A DNA stretch of 30,764 nucleotides from a virus (IMGVR_UViG_3300042904_000069:1-30764); one strand, 5' to 3'; positions 7,822 through 14,096 are shown, numbered from the stretch's first letter. Translations and numbers: made by a program. Notes: generated by a model from the letters alone, not told the origin.

Positions 7822-9286
7822 CAAGGAAATCCTCTTCGTCTTGTTCCTCCCTTGTGGGAGCTTCAACCAGGTTGTTTAAAAGCAAACCAAGGTAGGAAAA
7901 TGCATCCACCTGGTCGTCGTGTGTGTCTCGGGGGAACTTGGTAAGCTCATCCTCGAATGTGGGAAACCAGTCTGCTTCCTTGTCAAAGAAAACCGACTTG
8001 GCGCGCATACGGGCCTGCATACCTCGCGCACGGGTTAGCTTGTCCTTGCCCTGGTGCTTGAGTTGCACAAGGTTGATAAACACCCCGGTGCGAATCATTT
8101 CTTCCCGCAGGAAGGGGCCAATGGACTTGGAAACCTGCATCTCTTCAATACCGACAAACTCCGGCTGGTAGATGCGCTGGAGAGCAATAAGCTGATCCAC
8201 GATTTCGCGGCCATCTAGACGTTCACGCACAACCTGTAGGATGTGGATTTGCCGGTTCTCGTCCACACCAGCCACCACGAACACCGAGTAGTCGGCACGT
8301 TGTTCCTGCGAAATCGCAAGGTCAACCGTGATGTAGATGTGCAGCTTCTGTTGCCGAATGTCCTTGGGACACTCTAGGAAGTCTGTGCGTTTGAAGAATG
8401 CCGATGCCTCATCAAGAGGCACGTTAAGGTATTCCTGGCTGTAGCCGTCTGCCATGCCGCTTGCAGCAAACTCAGCCTTCTTCTCAATAAACCACTGAGC
8501 AGGAAACTGCTGCGGCCAGAGAATGTGCTGGAAGTCGTCGCTGTGGGCTCTGTACTTAACCCCTCGCCACCCTGCCCTCTTACGCTCGCTCCAAAGCTTC
8601 AAGGGCTCCTTGCGGGTCCACTTGTCATACACAACCGGCATCATGTTTTCCAGCAAGCTGTCTGTGTGCATCACAGTGCCTACCACACGAATAATGCCGT
8701 TGCGGCTCATGGCCGGAACAAGCGCCTTGTAAAACCAGTGCTTCATTTTCTCCCGGCGTTCCTTGTTCATGACGGCTTCGTCGTTCTCAAGGTCGTCGGC
8801 AAGGATGATGTCTGGACGGGAGCCAAGCCAGTTCAAGCCCCGTAGGCTTTGTCCAGCACCCTTGGCAATGATTCGGAACTTGTGTCCGTCTGCCATTTCC
8901 ACAATGACATCGGTTTCCGTATCCTTGACAAACTGAACCTCACCCTTTTCGTTTCTCTTCAGATCGAAGATACCGGTTAGGGCAGAGTTGTTTTGCAGGT
9001 GGTCCTTCATGGAGGACAGGAACATCACCGCCTGGCCTTCCGTGTCAGCGACAAGCACCATGTACTTGCGTTCGCGGAAAAGCAGCACAGACAGGCCGTA
9101 GGCTACGGTGCCGCCAGTGGTTTTTGCGTGGGCTCGTGGAGCGGCAATTGCAACCTTCTGGTCACCAGCGCAGAACAGTTCCCACATCTCGCGGTGGAAC
9201 GGGGGGCTTTCTACAGCACCATCAAAGCGGGAGGAAAGTACAGTTCGGGAGAAGCCTGCGATTGTTTCGGCCGTTAACAAACCCAT
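7763..9286 (-). CDS. Terminase large subunit (packaging ATPase and nuclease)
   Basis: The 507-residue product has an ATPase domain with a deviant Walker A (APRAHAKTT, residues 49-57) and Walker B followed by catalytic acid (ILADDLENDE, 161-170). An RNase H-fold nuclease follows, with D322 in YITVDLAIS, E381 in FVGIEEMQ and D457/D461 in THDDQVDAF. This is the two-domain order of viral DNA-packaging motors, which dock on the portal. The acidic tail (REEQDEEDFLDEL) overlaps the portal start. The start at 9286 has only a weak Shine-Dalgarno sequence, so expression may depend on upstream coupling. Confidence 0.9.
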   Translation of the reverse strand: MGLLTAETIAGFSRTVLSSRFDGAVESPPFHREMWELFCAGDQKVAIAAPRAHAKTTGGTVAYGLSVLLFRERKYMVLVADTEGQAVMFLSSMKDHLQNNSALTGIFDLKRNEKGEVQFVKDTETDVIVEMADGHKFRIIAKGAGQSLRGLNWLGSRPDIILADDLENDEAVMNKERREKMKHWFYKALVPAMSRNGIIRVVGTVMHTDSLLENMMPVVYDKWTRKEPLKLWSERKRAGWRGVKYRAHSDDFQHILWPQQFPAQWFIEKKAEFAASGMADGYSQEYLNVPLDEASAFFKRTDFLECPKDIRQQKLHIYITVDLAISQEQRADYSVFVVAGVDENRQIHILQVVRERLDGREIVDQLIALQRIYQPEFVGIEEMQVSKSIGPFLREEMIRTGVFINLVQLKHQGKDKLTRARGMQARMRAKSVFFDKEADWFPTFEDELTKFPRDTHDDQVDAFSYLGLLLNNLVEAPTREEQDEEDFLDELRTSGDGESGRSQLTGY

Positions 9287-9350
9287 AGGGCTAGTAGGAG
9301 AGACACCATAATTAATGTCTCTGGCCTAAGTAGGGAGGTTGTTTGATAAT

Positions 9351-9725
9351 TCACTTTGGCTTGCCCGTAATGGTGAGGTACATACGTTCACCGAAAATGA
9401 AACCAAAGGGCATGGTGACTAGTTGGGCGCCCACCTCTGCAAATGAGGGGAGTGCCACAATGATGAACAGTCCGGCCAAGATGGAAACGCCAGCGCCTAG
9501 GTAGCGGAATGAAGCCCGAAGGTCCACAACCCACTGGGAAGGTGTGCCTCCTGGTTGATCTAGCTGGGCCAGTGCGGTAAGTTTGCTGATGTCTGCGTTT
9601 TGCAGCTTGATTTGGTCGTCAATGGAAAGTCCAACCCACTTGCGTGTGATTGCACCAAAACCATTTTTAAATAAATCAATTACCGCAGGCGCCACAACAG
9701 ACGCAAGAAGTCCTTCAAGAATCAT
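9351..9725 (-). CDS. Holin-like membrane protein (three-TM GTA holin family)
   Basis: The 124-residue protein has an N-terminal hydrophobic stretch (ILEGLLASVVAPAVIDLF), a polar middle containing QWVVDLRASFRYLGAG, and two further hydrophobic stretches (GVSILAGLFIIVALPSF; a weaker one around FGFIFGERMY). This matches the small holins described for gene-transfer agents and many phages, which permeabilise the inner membrane at lysis. Its location between small and large terminase genes is unusual for lysis genes. No endolysin is in the window. It overlaps the HNH gene by ATGA. Confidence 0.65.
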   Translation of the reverse strand: MILEGLLASVVAPAVIDLFKNGFGAITRKWVGLSIDDQIKLQNADISKLTALAQLDQPGGTPSQWVVDLRASFRYLGAGVSILAGLFIIVALPSFAEVGAQLVTMPFGFIFGERMYLTITGKPK

Positions 9726-10039
9726 TTTTTCCTCTCACGTCGACTGGTTTGGGATTTCATACTCCCATCCGCGTTGCGTGCAAAGGAGCGATTTTGGGAG
9801 GCCGGCACAACACGCAGGTTGCTTTTGGAATTGCTACCTCCCTTGGAGAGAGGCTTTTTATGGTCAATGTCCCGGCCGTCGCCACGGGAAACCTTGCCAT
9901 CCTTGATGGCCTCATTGCGAGCCATCGTGCGTTCAGAGCGGGCTTTGCGCTGCTCTGGGCGGGAGTTGTAAAGCTCCTGCTCTCGCTTGTAATCGCGTAC
10001 TGACTTACCCGTTTTCGGGTCCTTCTTCATGTAAGGCAT
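9722..10039 (-). CDS. Small HNH-type protein beside terminase
   Basis: The 105-residue basic protein has an N-terminal charged helix (VRDYKREQELYNSRPEQRKA) and a compact core GRDIDHKKPLSKGGSNSKSN followed by LRVVPASQNRSFARN. The D-H pair, the two glycines and the Asn residues form an HNH-like beta-beta-alpha metal site. HNH proteins beside terminase genes are known in many phages, and some are needed for cos cleavage or packaging. No cysteine zinc knuckles are present. The start lies 35 bases inside the small terminase gene. Confidence 0.65.
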   Translation of the reverse strand: MPYMKKDPKTGKSVRDYKREQELYNSRPEQRKARSERTMARNEAIKDGKVSRGDGRDIDHKKPLSKGGSNSKSNLRVVPASQNRSFARNADGSMKSQTSRRERKK

Positions 10040-10613
10040 CTGGCTCCCCTGTGTTCTCCACGTAAATCACATCGGTGACCACCACGGGAGCTTTTGTGTC
10101 TTGTTTGTCGGCAAATTGGGCAAATTGCTGCGCAAGCTTTTCCAGCTTGGACACAACGTTTTCTTCGTGAACCTGCACAGCTTCATTGGTTTGCAGCTTC
10201 AGCTTGCGGTCAGTCATGTCCACCGCCACACGATGGATATCCCGCAAAGCCACCGGCTTTCTCACCATTTTTCCGCTTTTCTGGTCATAGATGAAATCAC
10301 CCTTGTCCAACCGATCCATGACCAAATCTAAACTTTTGTCTACGATTTTTTTCATGCGGTTGGAAAGCTCAAGGTTTTCCATGTCCTTGATGTCTTTCAC
10401 CATTTCCTGCCACCACTCCTGACGCTGCCAGGAACGAATGGTGACCTCGGGAATCTTCAAGGCATGGGATGCAGCACGTACACCGCCAAGTAGCAGGTAG
10501 GTTTGCACCGCCTCAATTTTCTGTGTGTCACTCCACCGAACGTTCGTAGGAGCATCCACTGCACGCCTCTTAGGCGCTTTGTGCGTTTGAGCACGTTTGT
10601 TGTCTGTTAGCAC
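10005..10613 (-). CDS. Terminase small subunit
   Basis: The 202-residue protein has an N-terminal helix-turn-helix (SDTQKIEAVQTYLLLGGVRA followed by SHALKIPEVTIRSWQRQEWW), followed by helices for oligomerisation and an acidic tail. This is the usual small-terminase plan: recognise packaging sites and recruit the large subunit. I chose GTG at 10613 (VLTDNKRAQTHK), which has AAGGAA a few bases upstream. The frame stays open to 10751, but that extension would pass through the promoter at 10648-10676, so it is rejected. It is the first gene of the leftward late operon. Confidence 0.75.
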   Translation of the reverse strand: MLTDNKRAQTHKAPKRRAVDAPTNVRWSDTQKIEAVQTYLLLGGVRAASHALKIPEVTIRSWQRQEWWQEMVKDIKDMENLELSNRMKKIVDKSLDLVMDRLDKGDFIYDQKSGKMVRKPVALRDIHRVAVDMTDRKLKLQTNEAVQVHEENVVSKLEKLAQQFAQFADKQDTKAPVVVTDVIYVENTGEPDALHEEGPENG

Positions 10614-10647
10614 AATGTTCCTTAAAACACTAAAAAGCCTTGCGGTA

Positions 10648-10676
10648 ATTATAACACAATTAAAATAGAAAGTCAA
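10648..10676 (-). promoter_or_regulatory. Sigma70-like late promoter, leftward
   Basis: On the minus strand, TTGACT (plus 10671-10676) and a perfect TATAAT (plus 10648-10653) are separated by exactly 17 bases. Transcription would start near 10641, about 28 bases before the small terminase GTG. This is one of the best core promoters in the window and can explain expression of the whole packaging/capsid operon. Confidence 0.8.
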
Positions 10677-10820
10677 GAGATTATTGACACAACAATACTT
10701 TTCATGGTAGATGTCGCAAGCTCCATCTCCGCCTGCTCCGCAGGAACACAACTGAGGGAGAAGACAGCCATGTCTTCGACCGACACAACAGAGGAAAGCA
10801 CACCTGTGAAACAGGGGGGC

Positions 10821-10848
10821 TTGACACGTATGCTACCCTATCTAATAG
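10821..10848 (+). promoter_or_regulatory. Possible rightward promoter beside the AT-rich tract
   Basis: A perfect TTGACA (10821-10826) is followed after 16 bases by TAATAG, the first part of the AT-rich tract. The -10 is weak by sequence but lies in DNA that melts easily. No gene follows for 800 bases, so a transcript could prime replication or act as a leader RNA. Confidence 0.35.
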
Positions 10849-10900
10849 CATATATATATATTTATAGTATTATATATTTATAATATTATTAATAGCTAAT
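10843..10900. other. Very AT-rich tract, candidate replication-origin unwinding element
   Basis: These 58 bases are almost entirely A and T (long runs of TATATA and TTATAATATTATTAAT) in a genome near 50 percent GC. The tract is bordered on the left by TAATAGC and on the right by TAATAGCTAAT, and is followed at once by a GC-rich hairpin. Such tracts serve as unwinding elements at phage origins. T7's primary origin pairs an AT-rich region with promoters in the same way. Assignment is by composition and context. Confidence 0.45.
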
Positions 10901-10916
10901 GCGTGCGTGTGCACGC
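10901..10916. repeat. Inverted repeat GCGTGC-GTGT-GCACGC
   Basis: A perfect six-base stem with a four-base loop lies directly beside the AT-rich tract. It could be a protein-binding dyad or a primer-hairpin element of an origin. Confidence 0.5.
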
Positions 10917-11057
10917 GAGAGGCAGCGAGGCCACATGCCGAGCTGGTTGTTCGCAATTCATGAACTACGAACATTGCAATGTCTCACAACATGTGTCCTA
11001 GTGAAAGGATCAGGTGTGTCACTAGACGCCATGCCGACCTGCGGGAGGCAATGCGAA

Positions 11058-11093
11058 GGCCCTGGGAAGGGCCCTAGAAGCCTCTACAAGGCT
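11058..11093. repeat. Two adjacent hairpins
   Basis: The first is GGCCCT-GGGA-AGGGCC (11058-11073) and the second is AGCCT-CTACA-AGGCT (11079-11093). Both stems are perfect and only five bases separate them. No U-tract follows, so they do not look like a terminator. A structured leader or small RNA is possible. Confidence 0.4.
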
Positions 11094-11280
11094 CTAAAAT
11101 AGGTAACAAGCACCCCATGTAGCCACAACATAGAAAAACGCCTTAAAACCCGTTTAAATCGGAACATCCTGTTTTATGGAAAATTTCCAAATTTTGTCTT
11201 GGTGGGTTACGCCGAACCCAGGGCCACGAAGTTTTCCCCCCACCCCCCTCCCAGGATGGGTGTTTTTCTGGTGAGAGCCA

Positions 11281-11313
11281 GCCTGTAACAGGGGTTCGAT
11301 TCCCCACACAGGC
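11281..11313. other. tRNA T-arm-like minihelix
   Basis: GCCTGT (11281-11286) pairs with ACAGGC (11308-11313). Inside, GGGG (11291-11294) pairs with CCCC (11302-11305) around the seven-base loop TTCGATT, an exact tRNA T-loop consensus. Upstream, CTGGTGAGAGC resembles a D-arm half. No full cloverleaf with a 5' acceptor strand can be drawn, so it is not called a tRNA gene. It may be a captured tRNA 3' fragment, an old attachment core, or a tRNA-like element. Confidence 0.4.
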
Positions 11314-11454
11314 ATCACACAGCCCCTGAAATCAACAGCTTGGCATTGATGTGTGTAGAAGCTCCTCGCCTGTCCTACCTAACCTAGCCCTAGCCCCCTC
11401 ATGTAAGGGGTGTGCCTAGCCCCAGCTAGGATGTCTAGGCCCCCAATAGCTAAT

Positions 11455-11466
11455 GTTAACGTTAAC
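11455..11466. promoter_or_regulatory. Perfect palindrome GTTAACGTTAAC
   Basis: A 12-base perfect palindrome made of two tandem GTTAAC units sits between the second AATAGCTAATG copy and the early promoter. It is a plausible operator for a dimeric regulator. The regulator is unknown. Confidence 0.4.
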
Positions 11467-11490
11467 GTACAATTGGCTTGAGGCAGGTCA

Positions 11491-11511
11491 AATGTATACA
11501 CTGTTTACATT
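11491..11511. promoter_or_regulatory. Operator-like dyad AATGTA-N9-TACATT
   Basis: AATGTA (11491-11496) and TACATT (11506-11511) form a perfect inverted repeat with a nine-base spacer, the size expected for a dimeric HTH protein. It lies 116 bases upstream of the early promoter at 11627. Confidence 0.4.
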
Positions 11512-11532
11512 CAGCCCCCTATCAGCCCCCTA
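11511..11532 (+). repeat. Tandem direct repeat TCAGCCCCCTA x2
   Basis: Two exact, contiguous 11-base copies (11511-11521 and 11522-11532). Related CCTAGCCCC-type words also occur at 11380-11440, giving this part of the control region an iteron-like look. Confidence 0.5.
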
Positions 11533-11626
11533 GCTTCCACACAGCACAATAGGTTTTTACAATGACAAAGCCGGTTGCAATAGCCACTTTTCATTGGCTT
11601 GGCCCCGCATTTTTTTCCTTTTTAGG

Positions 11627-11655
11627 TTGCTTTTTCCTTTTTCTTGAAGCACAAT
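11627..11655 (+). promoter_or_regulatory. Early promoter of the T-rich family (copy 1)
   Basis: TTGCTT (11627-11632), a 17-base spacer beginning TTTCCTTTTT, then CACAAT (11650-11655). The same spacer pattern precedes two other early genes (12123 and 13377). It would drive the first rightward gene, whose ATG is at 11687. Confidence 0.5.
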
Positions 11656-11686
11656 CTAGACATCGCAACACGCAACGGAGAACAAC

Positions 11687-11881
11687 ATGACCCGCACAGC
11701 AGATCAAATCTTTGAAGAGACCCTTGTGTTGCGTGAGCAGATGCGTGCCTTGTTGCAGAAGAATGGGAACGCGCCCCGGGCGGGTAGTCGTAAGGCTGCT
11801 GAGTGGGATGCTCTGGCCGACAAGCTGGAACAAGCCAAGCGCGAGTGGGCCAATGCTGACCGGGCCGAGCGCCATTCCTAA
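11687..11881 (+). CDS. Small helical early protein
   Basis: This 64-residue, strongly charged protein (MTRTADQIFEETLVLREQM...) is probably a helical hairpin or coiled coil, with the repeated pattern DALADKLEQAKREWANADRA in its second half. No known motif is seen. It is the first gene of the rightward early region, with GGAGAAC six bases before ATG. A host take-over or regulatory role would be typical of the position but is not shown by the sequence. Confidence 0.6.
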   Translation: MTRTADQIFEETLVLREQMRALLQKNGNAPRAGSRKAAEWDALADKLEQAKREWANADRAERHS

Positions 11882-11908
11882 CCAACCTGACACATAGGCG
11901 AACACATC

Positions 11909-12067
11909 ATGAAAACAACCTTCCCGTGGTACGCAATCCACCGTGATACAAAATTCATTGTGGCAGGGTTTGTGTCTCACGATGATGCTGAGAAGTTTTG
12001 TGCAGCGTTTACGCACGGTGCCTATGTAGTGCGTGATTACGTCACGGTAGAAGCATTCAGCGCCTAA
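11909..12067 (+). CDS. Small early protein (52 aa)
   Basis: The frame MKTTFPWYAIHRDTKFIVAG continues through VSHDDAEKFCAAFTHGAYVV to a TAA at 12065. It looks like a small alpha/beta fold of the kind found in many phage early proteins. The ribosome site is weak (TAGGCGAACACATC). It lies 27 bases after the previous stop in the same transcript. Unknown function. Confidence 0.5.
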   Translation: MKTTFPWYAIHRDTKFIVAGFVSHDDAEKFCAAFTHGAYVVRDYVTVEAFSA

Positions 12068-12122
12068 CACCAACATGCCTACCCAGCGACATGTAACAGC
12101 GCCGGTTTGGCCTACAAACCTC

Positions 12123-12151
12123 TTGCTTTTTCTTTTTTTCTCTTTTATACT
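12123..12151 (+). promoter_or_regulatory. Early promoter of the T-rich family (copy 2)
   Basis: TTGCTT (12123-12128), a 17-base all-pyrimidine spacer, then TATACT (12146-12151). The predicted start site falls at about 12158, on the first base of the next ATG. The T-rich spacer matches copies at 11627 and 13377. Confidence 0.6.
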
Positions 12152-12157
12152 TTTCTC

Positions 12158-12379
12158 ATGGCGTCGGGACAGTGTGTCCCAATGCAACATCCGGAGAAGC
12201 CCGTGTTGAATGAGTCCCAAGCTAACGAGATAGCCCGCATGAAGGCGTATTTCCCGTATCGGATCGTTTTTGGCGTCATTGATAAAAACACTGGGGAATT
12301 TTTCGTGTATGCCAAGCCCACCAAACACACAATGAACAAGCTGGCGCGCGACGGTCACCAAGTGTTCACCCTGCAATGA
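12158..12379 (+). CDS. Small early protein, possibly from a leaderless mRNA
   Basis: Starting at ATG 12158 gives a 73-residue protein (MASGQCVPMQHPEKPVLNES...). A second ATG at 12182 would give 65 residues. Neither has a clear Shine-Dalgarno. The promoter at 12123-12151 predicts transcription from the ATG itself, or a 24-base leader containing a GGGACA/TGTCCC dyad before the second ATG. The body (PYRIVFGVIDKNTGEFFVYA) is a small beta-rich fold. Function unknown. Its stop overlaps the next start by ATGA. Confidence 0.5.
   Translation: MASGQCVPMQHPEKPVLNESQANEIARMKAYFPYRIVFGVIDKNTGEFFVYAKPTKHTMNKLARDGHQVFTLQ
12166..12180. promoter_or_regulatory. Dyad GGGACA-GTG-TGTCCC just downstream of promoter copy 2
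   Basis: A perfect six-base inverted repeat with a three-base centre is placed at about +9 to +23 of the predicted transcript. It would suit a repressor operator or a 5' hairpin controlling translation from ATG 12182. Confidence 0.4.
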
Positions 12380-12534
12380 AGCCCCTTGCAGATTTGCCGA
12401 ACATGGCAGGGTTTCGGTTTCGTGGCGTGCTGAAGGATCAGACTTTAGTGGAATGTGTCACGGAGCGGGGGCCGGATGGATGCTACCGGATCGCCGTAGG
12501 TATGTACCCGGAACTTATAGGATGGTTTCTATGA
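12376..12534 (+). CDS. Small early protein (52 aa)
   Basis: The frame MKPLADLPNMAGFRFRGVLK runs to a TGA overlapping the next ATG, with ATGA overlaps at both ends. This tight linkage is good evidence that it is translated. The sequence suggests a small beta-sheet protein (FRFRGVL, LVECVTERG, CYRIAVG). No homology is recognised. Confidence 0.5.
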   Translation: MKPLADLPNMAGFRFRGVLKDQTLVECVTERGPDGCYRIAVGMYPELIGWFL

Positions 12535-12728
12535 ATAATCTTGACGGATGGGTGATCTTGGATAAACACGGGGTCATTCACTGCACCATCGGGTGTAGGC
12601 ACCACTTTTTCGGGAGCGTGCAGACTCGTGAAGCCCCGGGTGTTGACGAATTGGCACGGCTTTCGCGTGACTGGCCCGGACTGGCACCGTTCACCTTGCA
12701 CGAATTCCGCGTCACCAAGCGTGCCTAA
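12531..12728 (+). CDS. Small early protein (65 aa)
   Basis: ATG 12531 overlaps the previous stop, giving MNNLDGWVILDKHGVIHCTI and an ending TLHEFRVTKRA. A Cys-Arg-His-His cluster (GCRHHFFG) might bind metal, but no second pair of ligands is obvious. The open frame extends upstream to 12453, but that extension lies inside the preceding gene. Function unknown. Confidence 0.5.
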   Translation: MNNLDGWVILDKHGVIHCTIGCRHHFFGSVQTREAPGVDELARLSRDWPGLAPFTLHEFRVTKRA

Positions 12729-12758
12729 CACCCGCGTTTGGACTGAAAGGAAAACGCA

Positions 12759-12947
12759 ATGACTCAAGCAGCACTTCTCACCTGGATCAACTCCCATGAC
12801 ACAGGTGTGTGGCCTGCGGCTGTGTTGACACCTCAGAACACGGCTGTGATTCGGTCTACCGGCTACAACAGTGCCACTGACGAACACTTTCGCTATGAAG
12901 ATGAGGTGTCTAGCTACGCTGATGCCCGTAGGGTGTTGGGCTACTAA
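12759..12947 (+). CDS. Small early protein (62 aa)
   Basis: MTQAALLTWINSHDTGVWPA... ends EVSSYADARRVLGY, a compact helical/strand mix that ends with a short helix. A good GAAAGGA ribosome site lies upstream. Function not recognised. It is the last gene before the H-NS-like gene. Confidence 0.55.
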   Translation: MTQAALLTWINSHDTGVWPAAVLTPQNTAVIRSTGYNSATDEHFRYEDEVSSYADARRVLGY

Positions 12948-12994
12948 TAACGCCGTGAAGACGCTATACTGGTGTTTCTAACAAAGGAGCATCT

Positions 12995-13300
12995 ATGTCC
13001 CTAGCTGACCTACTGAAACAGAAAGCCGAGCTTGAGCGAGTAATTGCACAGCAACAGGCAGAGGAACGCGGCAATGCACTGATCCAGGTGCGTGAGCTAA
13101 TGCAGACTTACGGCCTGTCTGTGTCAGACCTAGCGCCACAGAGGGCACCTACCCGCCGCACAGTGGGTAAAGGCATCAAGGTAGCTGCCAAGTATGTCAA
13201 CAAAGACACGGGGGAATACTGGACCGGCAGGGGCCTGCAACCCAAGTGGCTGCGAGCCAAGCTAGCAGAAGGTGCCAAGCTAGCTGACTTCGCCACCTAA
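12995..13300 (+). CDS. H-NS family nucleoid-associated protein
   Basis: The 101-residue protein has the N-terminal helical oligomerisation region (residues 1-45, ending LMQTYGLSVSDLA, as in betaproteobacterial H-NS proteins), a basic linker (RAPTRRTVGKG) and the C-terminal DNA-binding domain YVNKDTGEYWTGRGLQPKWL. The core GRG loop that enters the minor groove is kept, though the usual second basic residue is Leu-Gln. Phage H-NS proteins can silence or antagonise host xenogeneic silencing. The gene has its own AAAGGAG site, a possible -10 (TATACT, 12965-12970) and a terminator after it, so it may be a separate unit. Confidence 0.85.
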   Translation: MSLADLLKQKAELERVIAQQQAEERGNALIQVRELMQTYGLSVSDLAPQRAPTRRTVGKGIKVAAKYVNKDTGEYWTGRGLQPKWLRAKLAEGAKLADFAT

Positions 13301-13305
13301 GACAT

Positions 13306-13326
13306 GCCACCTACGGGTGGCTTTTT
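13306..13326 (+). terminator. Intrinsic terminator after the H-NS-like gene
   Basis: GCCACC-TACG-GGTGGC (13306-13321) is followed by five T residues. The stem is perfect and begins five bases beyond the stop. Confidence 0.85.
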
Positions 13327-13376
13327 CATGTCCGCTGAGTAGGCACGGAAAATAGATGTAACAGGGTGTAACTCAC

Positions 13377-13405
13377 CATCTTTTTCTTTTTTAGGGTGTT
13401 ATAGT
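13377..13405 (+). promoter_or_regulatory. Early promoter of the T-rich family (copy 3)
   Basis: TATAGT (13400-13405) is preceded by a 17-base spacer starting TTTCTTTTTT. The -35 position reads CATCTT rather than TTGCTT, but the CTTTTTCTTTTTT block aligns exactly with the copy at 12123. It lies between the H-NS terminator and the next ATG at 13442. Confidence 0.5.
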
Positions 13406-13441
13406 CTCTCCATAGACACTACATCTCCCTGGGAGCGCATC

Positions 13442-13651
13442 ATGGAAATCAACAAGGCAAAAGCACTGGTCTATGGGAAACAAGTCCACTGCCCGGCAGA
13501 CCGAGGTGACCCAGCCTACACAGGTGTTGTTCGTCATGTCAGTACAGATGTGAACAAGAACATCCATGGTGTGGAGTATGTGTGGGTCACTGTGAGCAAG
13601 GTTGGTAACGGGCAAACCAGCCATGTGTGGCCGTCCAATCGGCTCGGCTAA
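13442..13651 (+). CDS. Small beta-rich early protein
   Basis: The 69-residue MEINKAKALVYGKQVHCPAD... looks like an SH3-like or small beta-barrel domain (ALVYGKQVHCPAD, YTGVVRHVST, GVEYVWVTVSK). The pattern of a glycine-bounded strand followed by a cysteine is common in small phage proteins. A good GGGAG ribosome site precedes the ATG. Function unknown. Confidence 0.55.
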   Translation: MEINKAKALVYGKQVHCPADRGDPAYTGVVRHVSTDVNKNIHGVEYVWVTVSKVGNGQTSHVWPSNRLG

Positions 13652-13655
13652 TACC

Positions 13656-14096
13656 ATGCGCCTCATCCTAGCCCTTGCTGTGGCCGTGTGCGCCCCGGTA
13701 CAGGCAGATATCATTGGTGCGCACTTACATAGCCGTCACGAGTCGGAAACACACGTTGTCACTGCACCAGATGGCACAACCTTCACCCAGCGATACAACA
13801 ATCAAAACCGTGGCATCTACTACATGCACAACAGTGGGCTGACGGCAGGCTTCTACCGCAACAGCTACAACAGAGACACGTTCTACGCTGGGTATACATG
13901 GCAAGGGCCTACCTGGGGTCCTCTCCGTCCTGCTGTGTCTCTCACAGGTGCCACTGGTTACAGTCAGGTACACGATGTGGGTAAGATTCGCCTGCAAGTG
14001 ATGCCGTCTGTTCAAATCTTTGGATTTCTGCGTTATGCTGTAGCTCCCGCTAAAGGTGGTGTTCTTCAACATATTTCTATAGAGAAAAATCTATGA
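13656..14096 (+). CDS. Secreted beta-barrel-like protein (candidate moron)
   Basis: The 146-residue product begins with a clear signal peptide (MRLILALAVAVCAPVQA, cleavage expected after VQA). The mature part has alternating aromatic strands (NRGIYYMHNSGLTAGFYRNS; DTFYAGYTWQGPTWG), as in small outer-membrane barrels found in phages and host envelopes. It overlaps the following lipoprotein gene by ATGA. An exported protein encoded among phage early genes suggests alteration of the host surface, for example superinfection exclusion. That role is inferred. Confidence 0.6.
   Translation: MRLILALAVAVCAPVQADIIGAHLHSRHESETHVVTAPDGTTFTQRYNNQNRGIYYMHNSGLTAGFYRNSYNRDTFYAGYTWQGPTWGPLRPAVSLTGATGYSQVHDVGKIRLQVMPSVQIFGFLRYAVAPAKGGVLQHISIEKNL

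Larger units (their letters stand above)
10614..11686. other. Non-coding divergent control region (about 1.07 kb)
   Basis: No convincing gene lies between the leftward terminase gene and the first rightward early gene. A 67-codon plus-strand frame at 10899-11102 lacks a ribosome-binding site and has low-complexity composition. The interval holds opposing promoters, an AT-rich tract, several hairpins, dyads and short direct repeats, listed separately. The 11-mer AATAGCTAATG occurs twice (10891-10901 and 11445-11455). A C-rich run is at 11235-11252. It is the best candidate in the window for the origin and the lysis/lysogeny or early/late switch, but no repressor gene flanks it. Confidence 0.75.

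Noticed and set aside
10614-10751. N-terminal extension of the small terminase
   Set aside because: It would be translated through the promoter at 10648-10676. The GTG at 10613 has a ribosome site.
10899-11102. 67-codon plus-strand frame in the control region
   Set aside because: No Shine-Dalgarno, crosses hairpins, and Cys/Arg-rich random-looking sequence.
11240-11316. Functional tRNA gene
   Set aside because: Only the T-arm and part of the 3' acceptor can be drawn. There is no matching 5' acceptor strand and no normal anticodon arm.
11591-12376. 261-codon open frame on the minus strand
   Set aside because: It lies opposite several well-supported rightward small genes with Shine-Dalgarno sites and overlaps. 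Its translation has no recognisable domain and follows codon bias from the other strand.
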